Assembly (NCBI RefSeq): GCF_017313105.1
Contig: NZ_JAFLND010000001.1
Coordinates: forward strand, 434,001 to 498,000
Source: [Muricauda] lutisoli (nom. illeg.)
GTDB taxonomy: Bacteria > Bacteroidota > Bacteroidia > Flavobacteriales > Flavobacteriaceae
Direction: 5' to 3'
DNA: 64,000 bases
Shown: positions 7,718 through 15,703 of the stretch, in pieces
Numbering within the stretch: position 1 is the first letter of the stretch
Layout of the letters: each line of letters starts with the position of its first letter
The notes under the pieces: model-generated
Seen by the model: the letters and a program-made list of their open reading frames with translations, nothing else
Databases searched by the model: none
Told to the model about the DNA's origin: nothing
Position numbers and translations under genes: made by a program

Positions 7718-8218
7718 TTAAATTCGAATCGTGAAATGCTCCTTTACCTGTTCCCTTCGGATGGAAATAAGACCACAATGGTACATATCAATGCTTACCG
7801 TTATTTCTGGCAAGGCAATCAAATGGTTCCACTGTTGCAAAATTTCCTTGTTGCCATAAATGGAGTCGATCAAAACAATACTGTTGTTATGTAATTTTCC
7901 TTCGGAATGTATTTTTTGAAAGGAAGGAATATCCATTTCATCAACGAAAAAAAGGTCGACGCAGTTTTCATCAAATTGAATATTGGGAAAGGTCTGCCTT
8001 ACCAAATCCTTTACCGCTCCGTTGTTTTTGATGCAGACCTTTTCAAAACCGAAGTAGCGGATGGTCTTTAACAATACGTTTATGCTTTTGTTCTTGTGCA
8101 GCTTTTTTTTGGAATAGAGGCATTGCGTAACATATTGGAACACAAAGGGGGAGTGTACCCCATGCTCGTTGGTGGATTTAAATAAAAACTTTAGATATGA
8201 AATGCATCGGAACCACAT
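7718..8218 (-). CDS. Short, possibly degenerate SAM-methyltransferase-like protein
   Basis: 166 aa. The N-terminus contains NEHGVHSPFVFQYVTQCLY, which I recognise from a Flavobacteriia family annotated as class I SAM-dependent methyltransferase (about 230-260 aa). In this copy the glycine-rich SAM loop that should follow is missing: after KTIRYFGFEKVCIKNNG the chain goes straight to a VDLFFVDEM strand. The rest (NSIVLIDSIYGNKE) keeps the late-strand pattern of the fold. It is therefore probably shortened and catalytically dead, or a structural relative. Its ATG lies 3 nt after the ABC-F stop, implying translational coupling. The fold is inferred; the activity is doubtful. Confidence 0.6.
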   Translation of the reverse strand: MWFRCISYLKFLFKSTNEHGVHSPFVFQYVTQCLYSKKKLHKNKSINVLLKTIRYFGFEKVCIKNNGAVKDLVRQTFPNIQFDENCVDLFFVDEMDIPSFQKIHSEGKLHNNSIVLIDSIYGNKEILQQWNHLIALPEITVSIDMYHCGLISIRREQVKEHFTIRI

Positions 8219-8221
8219 GCG

Positions 8222-10093
8222 CTATCCTTCTAAAATGGAAGAAAGCTCGAACCAACGTTCTGTTTTTTCTTCAATGGAGTCGGTCACCTCGTTGAGTTCA
8301 ATGGATAAGCTTGCAATTTCATCACCATCCAAATCGGGGTCTGTGAACTTGTGCTGGAGCTTCTTTTTTTGCTCTTCCAGTTTTTGGATGTCCTTTTCCA
8401 GTTGTTTGTATTCCTTTTGCTCCGAATAGGAAAGTTTGCCGCCGCTGGTATCTCTCCAATTGTTTTCCGTTTTTTCTGAAGAAGTGGTCTTGTTTTCGCG
8501 TTCTTCAATTACTTTGCTGGTCTCGTAGCTTCGATAATCGGAGTAGTTGCCCGGGAAATCCTCTATAACCCCATCCCCTCGGAAGACAAATAAATGATCC
8601 ACAATTTTATCCATAAAATAACGGTCGTGTGAGACCACGATCAAGCATCCAGGGAAATCCAGTAAAAAGCTTTCCAGTACATTGAGCGTAACAATATCCA
8701 AATCGTTTGTAGGCTCATCCAGAATCAGGAAATTGGGATTTTGAATGAGAACGGTGCACAAATACAATCGTTTGCGTTCCCCACCGCTCAATTTTTCAAC
8801 AAAATCATATTGTTTTTTACGGTCAAAAAGGAAACGCTCCAATAGTTGCTGGGCAGAGATCTGTCTACCTTTTTTTAAGGGTATGTAATCTCCGAACTCG
8901 CGAATCACATCGATAACTTTTTGGCCTTCTTTATCCGGGATTCCCTTTTGGGTGTAGTAGCCAAATTTCACCGTGTCACCTACCACTACCTTTCCTCCTT
9001 CCACATCTTCTTGTTCGGTGATAATGTTCAAAAAAGTGGATTTTCCCGTTCCGTTTTTTCCGATGATGCCCACACGTTCACCTTTGGTGAAGTTATAGTC
9101 GAACTTGTCCAAAATGGTTTTGTCCCCGTAGGATTTTGAAATGTTGTGGAGCTCCAAAATCTTGCTGCCCAAGCGCTCCATGTTCAGTTCCAGCTGCACC
9201 TCGTGTTCTTGGCGTCTTTGATGGGCACGCTTTTTTATCTCGGCAAAGTCATCGATACGTGATTTGGATTTTGTGGTACGTGCCTTGGGTTGTCTTCTCA
9301 TCCAATCCAACTCCTTTTTGTACAACATTTTGGTTTTTTGCTGCTCTACCGCCTCACGTTCCAATCGTGCCTCCTTTTCGTTCAGATAATAGGAATAATT
9401 GCCCTTATATGTGTATAGCTGGTTGTTGTCCAATTCCAATATCTCGTTGCAGACCCTATCCAAAAAATAGCGGTCGTGCGTTACCATAAACAGGGTTATG
9501 CTTTCCTTGGCGAAGTAAGTTTCCAGCCACTCGATCATCTCAAGGTCCAAGTGGTTGGTCGGCTCATCCAATATCAATAGGTCGGGTTTGTTGAGCAGCG
9601 CATTGGCCAAGGCCAAACGCTTCTTCTGTCCGCCCGAGAGTGTACTCACTTTTGCATCGAGCTTGGAGAGCTGTAATTGAAAAAGTATTTGTTTGTACTG
9701 CGTTTCAAAATCCCAAGCGTTGAGACGCTCCATAGCCTCAAAAGCTTTTTGGTATTGCTCTGTATTCTCCGGATTCTCCACCGCCTTTTCGTAGTTGGAA
9801 ATCACTTTTAGGATTTCATTGTCCGTAGTAAAAATGGTCTCCTCGATGGTCAAATTTGGGTTCAACTCGGGTTCCTGTTCCAAAAACGAAATTTTGATTC
9901 CCTTGCGTGTGGTCACTTGGCCTGTTTCGGAAGTGTCCTTCCCCGACATAATGTTGAGGATAGAGGTTTTACCACTGCCATTCTTGGCAATAAGGGCTAT
10001 CTTTTGGTCTTTGTTTATTCCAAAAGAGATATCCGAGAAGAGCACCAGCTCCCCATACGATTTTGATATGTTTTCGACCGTTAATAAGTTCAT
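8222..10093 (-). CDS. ABC-F family ATPase (Uup-like)
   Basis: 623 aa with two ABC domains and no membrane segment, as in the ABC-F proteins that act on ribosomes. Domain 1: Walker A AKNGSGKTS (about 36-44), signature LSGGQKKR (about 152), Walker B LLILDEPTNHLD. A basic linker (about 240-300, with LDWMRRQPKAR) follows. Domain 2: Walker A GKNGTGKST (about 345-352) and LSGGERKR. The C-terminal coiled coil (about 540-620) is the feature that suggests Uup. Uup-type proteins are linked to ribosome and DNA-structure homeostasis. An antibiotic-resistance role is not supported. Confidence 0.93.
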   Translation of the reverse strand: MNLLTVENISKSYGELVLFSDISFGINKDQKIALIAKNGSGKTSILNIMSGKDTSETGQVTTRKGIKISFLEQEPELNPNLTIEETIFTTDNEILKVISNYEKAVENPENTEQYQKAFEAMERLNAWDFETQYKQILFQLQLSKLDAKVSTLSGGQKKRLALANALLNKPDLLILDEPTNHLDLEMIEWLETYFAKESITLFMVTHDRYFLDRVCNEILELDNNQLYTYKGNYSYYLNEKEARLEREAVEQQKTKMLYKKELDWMRRQPKARTTKSKSRIDDFAEIKKRAHQRRQEHEVQLELNMERLGSKILELHNISKSYGDKTILDKFDYNFTKGERVGIIGKNGTGKSTFLNIITEQEDVEGGKVVVGDTVKFGYYTQKGIPDKEGQKVIDVIREFGDYIPLKKGRQISAQQLLERFLFDRKKQYDFVEKLSGGERKRLYLCTVLIQNPNFLILDEPTNDLDIVTLNVLESFLLDFPGCLIVVSHDRYFMDKIVDHLFVFRGDGVIEDFPGNYSDYRSYETSKVIEERENKTTSSEKTENNWRDTSGGKLSYSEQKEYKQLEKDIQKLEEQKKKLQHKFTDPDLDGDEIASLSIELNEVTDSIEEKTERWFELSSILEG

Positions 10094-10114
10094 GGGTGTT
10101 GTTTGTGTACCAGT

Positions 10115-11284
10115 CTATAATTTGGAATACTTAATGATGTAGAGGTATCGAATGGCCAAGGTCAAAAGTAACGGAATAAGCACAGGGGAAAAAATCTGTA
10201 CCTTAATTATCCAAAGTAAAAGCATGATTGCCATTAGACCTAGAGCTGACCATAAATATTTTGGAGCCCATAGTGGCACTTTATCCTGGAACACTAAAGT
10301 AAAGGCAACGATTGTATTTACTGGAAATGCCCATAACATATTGAAATTATATGGGGTAGAGGTATGGTCGGCCGCTACCCAAAGTAGAAATAAAAAGGTT
10401 CCTGCCAGTCCTGTTATGAACAAAAGTGAAAAATCCAACCAGCGACTACGAGCTTTGTGTTTGTAGTCAAAATATGTGACAATGGCCGTAAAAGCCAAGA
10501 GCATTAAAAACCAAAACAGAGGGGATAACGGAAAAAAGTTTCTTTGGGTGTGCTCGCTGTAGTTCAAAATAGTTCTTTCCCTTTTTACCAAAGGTTTTCC
10601 ATTTAAGGAAGTGTTCCGCAATTGGTCCATGGTATAATAGGGCAAAAACATATGTTCCTGCACGGTGGCCTTTCTATCCACAGGGGAACCAAAAGCCAAG
10701 TCGATACCAAACATGGACCAGGTATTTACGTCCATAAATTGACGGACTAGCTGGCGGAATGTGTATTGTTTCTCAAGATGCGAGCCATCGAAAACAATGG
10801 CATCACCAAATTGTTCTTTTAAAATAACTCCCGTAATGCTGGAACAGTTATTCAGTAAAGGGTCATAAAGATAATCCCTGTTTTCTGGCAGATAGTTTTC
10901 CTCAAAAAATGCCAGGAGCTGATTACGCTGTTGAAGGTTCAGGTCCAAAATTTGCTCTTTCACCCATCTTTTTTCCAATTCATACTCGTAAAGGAATGCT
11001 TCAAAACTTGTTCTGGAAAGGGAATAGATCATTTTACCCTTGGTAAAGTTCAAATAAAAGTTCGGTTGATTAAAATCAAATGTGCCATAGTTGTATACCA
11101 CGTCAATCCCCAAAGCAGGATCATGCACACGGAAAGCTGTATGGCCAAAAGCAGAATAAAGTTGATCGCCCGTAGCACAGGTAAGCAAGCTTACTTTTGA
11201 ACTTTCTGTGAGCTCTGGGGTTTGGGAAAAAAGAAAGTTCCCGATGATGAAGCAAAAAAATAATAGATGGAGCTTTTGTCTCAT
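10115..11284 (-). CDS. DUF4105 (Lnb N-terminal-like) membrane protein
   Basis: 389 aa from the chosen ATG, which gives a clean signal peptide (MRQKLHLLFFCFIIGNFLFS). An upstream ATG at 11335 would add 17 residues and bury that signal. The periplasmic part has the DUF4105 pattern: LLTCATGDQLYSAFGHTAFRV, a NYGTFDF strand and the LLNNCSS motif. Those His and Cys residues are conserved and resemble a cysteine/histidine hydrolase-type fold. The last third holds about four membrane helices. Function is unknown. The gene ends 22 nt before the ABC-F start and may share its transcript. Confidence 0.82.
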   Translation of the reverse strand: MRQKLHLLFFCFIIGNFLFSQTPELTESSKVSLLTCATGDQLYSAFGHTAFRVHDPALGIDVVYNYGTFDFNQPNFYLNFTKGKMIYSLSRTSFEAFLYEYELEKRWVKEQILDLNLQQRNQLLAFFEENYLPENRDYLYDPLLNNCSSITGVILKEQFGDAIVFDGSHLEKQYTFRQLVRQFMDVNTWSMFGIDLAFGSPVDRKATVQEHMFLPYYTMDQLRNTSLNGKPLVKRERTILNYSEHTQRNFFPLSPLFWFLMLLAFTAIVTYFDYKHKARSRWLDFSLLFITGLAGTFLFLLWVAADHTSTPYNFNMLWAFPVNTIVAFTLVFQDKVPLWAPKYLWSALGLMAIMLLLWIIKVQIFSPVLIPLLLTLAIRYLYIIKYSKL

Positions 11285-11355
11285 TCTGAATTTTATCAGA
11301 ACAAATATCAGAATAAAAACGGCTCGGTGCACCATCCCTTGCCCACAGTTTAATT

Positions 11356-11376
11356 TTTCCGTTATTTTTACGGAAA
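11356..11376 (+). promoter_or_regulatory. Hairpin overlapping a -7-like box before pssA
   Basis: The arms tttccgt (11356-11362) and acggaaa (11370-11376) enclose TATTTTTA (11363-11370), one base off TAnnTTTG. A TTG at 11339-11341 sits 21 nt upstream as a possible -33. The box ends 15 nt before the pssA ATG. The palindrome around the promoter box could be an operator. Confidence 0.35.
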
Positions 11377-11385
11377 CCTAATTTT

Positions 11386-12117
11386 ATGAAGTCCTATATT
11401 CCCAATTTTTTAACCTTGCTCAACGTGTTAAGCGGTTGTATTGCCACGGTATTTGCGGTGCTCAATCATTTGGAGTGGGCCGCACTTTTTGTGTTCATTG
11501 GAATTTTCTTTGATTTTTTTGATGGTCTTGCCGCACGTGCGTTGAACGTACAGAGTGAAATAGGAATACAATTGGATTCGCTGGCCGATGTGATCACCAG
11601 CGGATTGGTGCCAGGCGTGGTCATGTTTCAATTACTGAGCATGGCAGAAAGAGGAGGGTGGAACCTAGGTTTTATTGGGCATGATACCGAATTTACATTG
11701 TTACCTTTCGTTGGTTTTGCCATAACCTTGGCTTCGGCCTACCGATTGGCCAAGTTTAACGTGGATGAAGATCAAGTGTCATCTTTTGTGGGATTGCCAA
11801 CGCCAGCGAACGCACTTTTGATTCTATCATTGCCAATGATTCTTCTGTACCATAACAACGAAGTGCTGAGCAACATCATCTTAAACCCATGGTTTTTGGT
11901 GATTCTTACGGTTTTAAGTTCATATTTATTGAACTCCCCCATACAGTTGTTTGCTTTAAAGTTTAAAAACTGGAGTTTTAAGGATAACGGAATTCGGTAT
12001 CTGTTCATCATTGGAAGTCTTATATTGTTGTTGACCCTACGCTTTTTGGCCATACCTGTGATTATCATTGTTTATATTCTGATGTCTTTGATCGATGGAG
12101 GTGGAAAAGCCGCATGA
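11386..12117 (+). CDS. pssA: CDP-diacylglycerol-serine O-phosphatidyltransferase
   Basis: 243 aa membrane enzyme that condenses CDP-diacylglycerol with serine to give phosphatidylserine, precursor of phosphatidylethanolamine. The CDP-alcohol phosphotransferase signature DG-x2-AR-x8-G-x3-D-x3-D is complete (about residues 46-68, beginning DGLAAR). Six to eight hydrophobic helices span the protein. Its 3' end overlaps the next gene by 23 nt, so the two are translationally coupled. Divergent from the DUF4105 gene. Confidence 0.95.
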   Translation: MKSYIPNFLTLLNVLSGCIATVFAVLNHLEWAALFVFIGIFFDFFDGLAARALNVQSEIGIQLDSLADVITSGLVPGVVMFQLLSMAERGGWNLGFIGHDTEFTLLPFVGFAITLASAYRLAKFNVDEDQVSSFVGLPTPANALLILSLPMILLYHNNEVLSNIILNPWFLVILTVLSSYLLNSPIQLFALKFKNWSFKDNGIRYLFIIGSLILLLTLRFLAIPVIIIVYILMSLIDGGGKAA

Positions 12118-12565
12118 CTTTAAGGAGAAAGGCACTTCCCATAGTGTTGTTTATCCATCCAAGGTAGGATTGGAACTGCTTGTTCCCGTTCTTCTGATTT
12201 TTGGTATAGGCATTGTGATCAGCTTTGGAAAAAGCAGTTTGGTCGGTGTGATTGTTCAGTTTGCAATCATGTTTGCCTTTATCGCACTGTTTTTCTCCGT
12301 TTCTTATGAAGTTACCGATGAAGCTTTAACGGTCACAGTGTTTTTCTTCATTAAAAAAAGCATTCCGATTAAAGATATCACAAGGATAGTAGAGTCAAAC
12401 AATCCATTAAGTTCTCCTGCAGCTTCCTTGGATCGTTTGGAAGTTTATTATGGGAGATACAGTAGCACCGTTATCTCTCCAAAAAGTAAAATGAAGTTTA
12501 TCGAACACTTAAAGCGCCTTTCGCCATCTATTCAAGTTGAATTGAAAAAGAAAAATAGGAAGTAA
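12095..12565 (+). CDS. PH-domain-like small membrane protein
   Basis: 156 aa. Two adjacent hydrophobic helices (about residues 27-68) are followed by a beta-rich cytosolic module (SVSYEVTDEALTVTVFFFIKKSIPIKDITRI and a later RLEVYYG strand). This is the pattern of bacterial PH-like membrane proteins. Function is unknown; coupling by a 23-nt overlap with pssA hints at a membrane-lipid context. The start ATG at 12095 lies inside pssA. It converges with lptB, and no terminator is visible in the 7-nt gap. Confidence 0.7.
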   Translation: MEVEKPHDFKEKGTSHSVVYPSKVGLELLVPVLLIFGIGIVISFGKSSLVGVIVQFAIMFAFIALFFSVSYEVTDEALTVTVFFFIKKSIPIKDITRIVESNNPLSSPAASLDRLEVYYGRYSSTVISPKSKMKFIEHLKRLSPSIQVELKKKNRK

Positions 12566-12572
12566 GGGAACG

Positions 12573-13313
12573 TTAAAAATCAAGCTTCTTTTTACGTAGC
12601 TCAAAGTTCTGCCCAAGATAGACTTTTCTCACCATTTCATCCACAGCAAGTTCCTCGGGTATCCCAGCTTTTAGAATACCACCTTCGAACATAAGGTAAG
12701 AACGCTCTGTAATGGCCAAGGTTTCCTGTACGTTATGGTCTGTAATCAGTATACCGATGTTTTTGTTCTTCAACTGGGCAACAATACGTTGAATGTCCTC
12801 TACGGCCACGGGGTCAACTCCTGCGAAGGGTTCATCCAGCAGAATAAACTTAGGGTCGGTTGCCAAGGCTCGGGCAATCTCGGTACGTCTACGTTCACCA
12901 CCTGACAACAGGTCACCACGGTTTTTACGTATATGACCTAAACCAAACTCATCGATAAGGGACTCCATCTTCATGTGCTGCTCCTTTTTGCTCAACTTGG
13001 TAAGTTGCAGCACGCTCAAGATGTTTTTCTCGATGCTCAATTTTCGGAATACAGAAGCTTCTTGCGCCAAATAACCGATACCGTGCTGTGCCCTTTTATA
13101 CATAGGGAAGCTGGTTATGTTGGTGCCATCCAAATAGATATTGCCGCCATTGGGCTTTATCAAACCAACGATCATGTAGAATGATGTGGTCTTTCCGGCT
13201 CCATTGGGGCCTAACAGCCCAACAATCTCACCTTGATTTACTTCCAGGGAAATGCCCTTAACAACCTTACGGCCTCGGTAGGCCTTCATTATATTTTCTG
13301 CGCGTAGCTTCAT
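12573..13313 (-). CDS. lptB: LPS export ABC transporter ATP-binding protein LptB
   Basis: 246 aa. LptB is the cytoplasmic ATPase that, with LptFG, extracts lipopolysaccharide from the inner membrane and feeds the LptC-A-DE bridge. Walker A GPNGAGKTTSFYMI (about 34-47), signature LSGGERRR, Walker B FILLDEPFAGVDP and the H-loop TDHNVQE are all present. The GVDP segment and the VYLGQNF C-terminus are typical of LptB. It is the last gene of the kdsD-tatC-CMD-lptB run. The OstA-like protein at 35.8 kb probably works in the same pathway. Confidence 0.95.
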   Translation of the reverse strand: MKLRAENIMKAYRGRKVVKGISLEVNQGEIVGLLGPNGAGKTTSFYMIVGLIKPNGGNIYLDGTNITSFPMYKRAQHGIGYLAQEASVFRKLSIEKNILSVLQLTKLSKKEQHMKMESLIDEFGLGHIRKNRGDLLSGGERRRTEIARALATDPKFILLDEPFAGVDPVAVEDIQRIVAQLKNKNIGILITDHNVQETLAITERSYLMFEGGILKAGIPEELAVDEMVRKVYLGQNFELRKKKLDF

Positions 13314-13370
13314 AGGAATTTGCCAAAACTAAACATATTCTTTGTCTACCGTATGGTCTTTTGGATTTTT

Positions 13371-13721
13371 TTAAGCTTCGCTTTCTTCCAAATCTTCCCA
13401 ATACTCATAGGCGCGTCGCAAGTGGGGGATTACAATGGTTCCGCCTACCAAAGTGGCTATACCAAGGGTCTCCATAACTTCTTCTTTGTTGGCACCTGCT
13501 TCTTTGGAACTTTCCAAGTGGTACTTTACACAATCGTCACAACGTAGTACCGCAGAGGCTACCAGTCCCAAAAGCTCCTTGGTCTTAACATCCAAAGCGC
13601 CCTTCATAAAGGCATTGGTATCAAGATTGAATATACGTTTGATCAGCTTGTTGTTCTCGGCAAGCAGCTTATCGTTCATCTTGGCACGATAGGCATTGAA
13701 CTCTTCTACTTTATTTGGCAT
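13371..13721 (-). CDS. Carboxymuconolactone decarboxylase / AhpD-like protein
   Basis: 116 aa. The AhpD-like motif LRCDDCVKYH (CxxC plus His, about residues 59-68) marks the redox-active form of this family, commonly alkylhydroperoxidase-like disulfide reductases. The actual substrate is unknown, and the decarboxylase name is only a family label. The start overlaps the end of tatC by 11 nt, so the gene is translated in the kdsD-tatC-lptB operon. Confidence 0.9.
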   Translation of the reverse strand: MPNKVEEFNAYRAKMNDKLLAENNKLIKRIFNLDTNAFMKGALDVKTKELLGLVASAVLRCDDCVKYHLESSKEAGANKEEVMETLGIATLVGGTIVIPHLRRAYEYWEDLEESEA

Positions 13722-14553
13722 TTTTTCTTGCTTTCTCTTTTCTTTCTTCTTTTTTGACTACCATTCTCGAAATAAAAATACTTACCTGATATAAAACAAG
13801 TACGGGTATACACACGATAATTTGACTTGTGATATCCGGGGGTGTAATGATTGCGGATAATATCAGGATAATTACCAAGGCTATCTTCCTGTATTTCTTG
13901 AGGATCTCAGGGGTTACCAATCCAACTTTCGTCAAAAAGAAAATAACGATGGGCAATTCAAACATGATTCCACAGGCAATTACCGAAGCCCTAACGGTTC
14001 CGATATAGGACCCGAGGTCTATTTCGTTCAATACTTCTTTACTTACTTGGTAGGAGCCCAAAAAGTTGATCGACAGGGGTGCTACTATATAATATCCGAA
14101 TAATACCCCAAGGAAGAACAATCCTGAGGCTGTAATAATGAATCCCTTGGAATGCTTTCTTTCGTTTTCGTAAAGTCCGGGACTGATGAATTTCCAAAGT
14201 TCCCAAAGAATGTAGGGGAAGCCAAGTATGACACCCGCCCATATGGAAGTCCAGATATGTGCGGAAAACTGCCCGGCCATCAATCTACTCTGTATGGTAA
14301 ACGGAATGGTGTCACCACAGAATTCTGAATCTACCCCAAAGAACTTTCCAATGTTACAGAAAAACTGATAGGTCGGGAAATCCATGTTCTTGGGACCGAA
14401 CAATATCGTATCAAAAATAAAGCTCCTGAATACAAAGGCCAGACATGCAATGATCACAACTGCCAAAGTGGAGCGCACCAAATGCCAACGTAACTCTTCC
14501 AAATGATCCAAAAAGGACATTTCATCTGGATTTTTTCTCTCTTTTTTAGCCAT
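13711..14553 (-). CDS. tatC: Twin-arginine translocase subunit TatC
   Basis: 280 aa, six predicted membrane helices. TatC binds the twin-arginine signal and forms the receptor of the Tat pathway for folded proteins. Recognised elements: FLDHLEELRWHLVRS at the N-terminus and LYENERKHSKGF in the conserved cytoplasmic loop. A longer periplasmic loop (about residues 55-95) contains three cysteines. No tatA/B gene is adjacent. The start overlaps the kdsD stop in a TAATG junction. Confidence 0.96.
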   Translation of the reverse strand: MAKKERKNPDEMSFLDHLEELRWHLVRSTLAVVIIACLAFVFRSFIFDTILFGPKNMDFPTYQFFCNIGKFFGVDSEFCGDTIPFTIQSRLMAGQFSAHIWTSIWAGVILGFPYILWELWKFISPGLYENERKHSKGFIITASGLFFLGVLFGYYIVAPLSINFLGSYQVSKEVLNEIDLGSYIGTVRASVIACGIMFELPIVIFFLTKVGLVTPEILKKYRKIALVIILILSAIITPPDITSQIIVCIPVLVLYQVSIFISRMVVKKEERKEKARKNAK

Positions 14554-15518
14554 TATAGGATTCCCTCGTTTATAAGGTTATGGATATGGACCACGCCTGC
14601 ATAATTATCGCCATCAAAGGCCAATAATTGGGATATGCTTTTCTCCTGTAACAATTTTAGGGCCTTGATCGCCAAAGTGTCCACATCAATTGTTTTAGGG
14701 TTGGATGTCATAATGTCCCTAGCGGTCAGTCCACTTATATTATCGTATTTGCTCAACATTCTTCTTACGTCTCCATCGGTAACAATACCAACCACTTTAC
14801 CTTGATCCAATACAGCGGTAACACCTAGCATTTTTTCAGATATTTCTACAATAACGTCCTTTACTTTGGTATTGATATCGACTTGGGGTTTTTGATTGTT
14901 CACCACAATATCCGCAACACGCAAATATAGCTTCTTTCCCAATGCTCCACCAGGGTGATATTTGGCAAAATCGGAACTACTGAATCCTTTTAGTTCCAAT
15001 AAGCATATGGCGAGTGCATCTCCCATGGCCATTTGGGCCGATGTGCTGGTTGTGGGAGCCAGATTGTTCGGGCACGCCTCTTTTTCCACATAGGTGTTGA
15101 GTACAAAATCTGCCTGTTTGGCCAATACAGAATCCATATTGCCCGTAATACCGATAAGTTTGTGGTTTGCAATTTTAATCAATGGCAGCAACGCTTTGAT
15201 TTCCGGTGTATTCCCGCTTTTGGATAAGCAGATGACCACATCGTTTTGCTGGATGGTGCCCAAATCTCCGTGTATGGCATCGGCAGCATGCATAAATATG
15301 GCCGGGGTTCCTGTGGAGTTTAATGTGGCCACAATTTTCGAGGCGATTATAGCGCTTTTCCCCACGCCCGAAACAATCACCCTTCCGTCCGATTCTAAAA
15401 TATACTGGACAGCTTGCGCAAATTGGTCGTCCAGAAGACCAATTAAATTAGCTATGGCCTTGCTCTCGATTTCAAGGGTCCGCTTTGCTATGGATAAAAT
15501 TGACTTGGTGTCGCTCAA
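14553..15518 (-). CDS. kdsD: D-arabinose-5-phosphate isomerase KdsD (KpsF/GutQ family)
   Basis: 321 aa. The enzyme interconverts ribulose-5-phosphate and arabinose-5-phosphate, the first step to Kdo of LPS. An N-terminal SIS domain (GVGKSAIIASKI, CLSKSGNTPEI, HPGGALGKKL) is followed by two CBS domains (about 205-321, with GIVTDGDVRRML). The start is TTG at 15518: the frame has no ATG before the SIS domain, and this gives the family's usual N-terminal length. A possible minus-strand -7 box TAGTTTTG lies at plus 15576-15583. First gene of the run to lptB. Confidence 0.93.
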   Translation of the reverse strand: MSDTKSILSIAKRTLEIESKAIANLIGLLDDQFAQAVQYILESDGRVIVSGVGKSAIIASKIVATLNSTGTPAIFMHAADAIHGDLGTIQQNDVVICLSKSGNTPEIKALLPLIKIANHKLIGITGNMDSVLAKQADFVLNTYVEKEACPNNLAPTTSTSAQMAMGDALAICLLELKGFSSSDFAKYHPGGALGKKLYLRVADIVVNNQKPQVDINTKVKDVIVEISEKMLGVTAVLDQGKVVGIVTDGDVRRMLSKYDNISGLTARDIMTSNPKTIDVDTLAIKALKLLQEKSISQLLAFDGDNYAGVVHIHNLINEGIL

Positions 15519-15703
15519 AGTAATTAACCGATTAACTGATTGTATTCCTAAAAGAATGTCTTATATTTAAGATTACAAAACTAATCAAACTATCTTTTAC
15601 AGACTATTATGGAAGTGAGAATAGATTCTTCTGTAATCGAATGGTTTAAAATGAAAGCTTCAACTGCCTTTTAGGTTGCTTGTAATTAATTGAAAATGCG
15701 GAA

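Noticed and set aside
8169..8429. Plus-strand ORF across the end of the ABC-F gene
   Set aside because: Ser/Phe-rich shadow of the Lys/Glu-rich coiled coil on the other strand.
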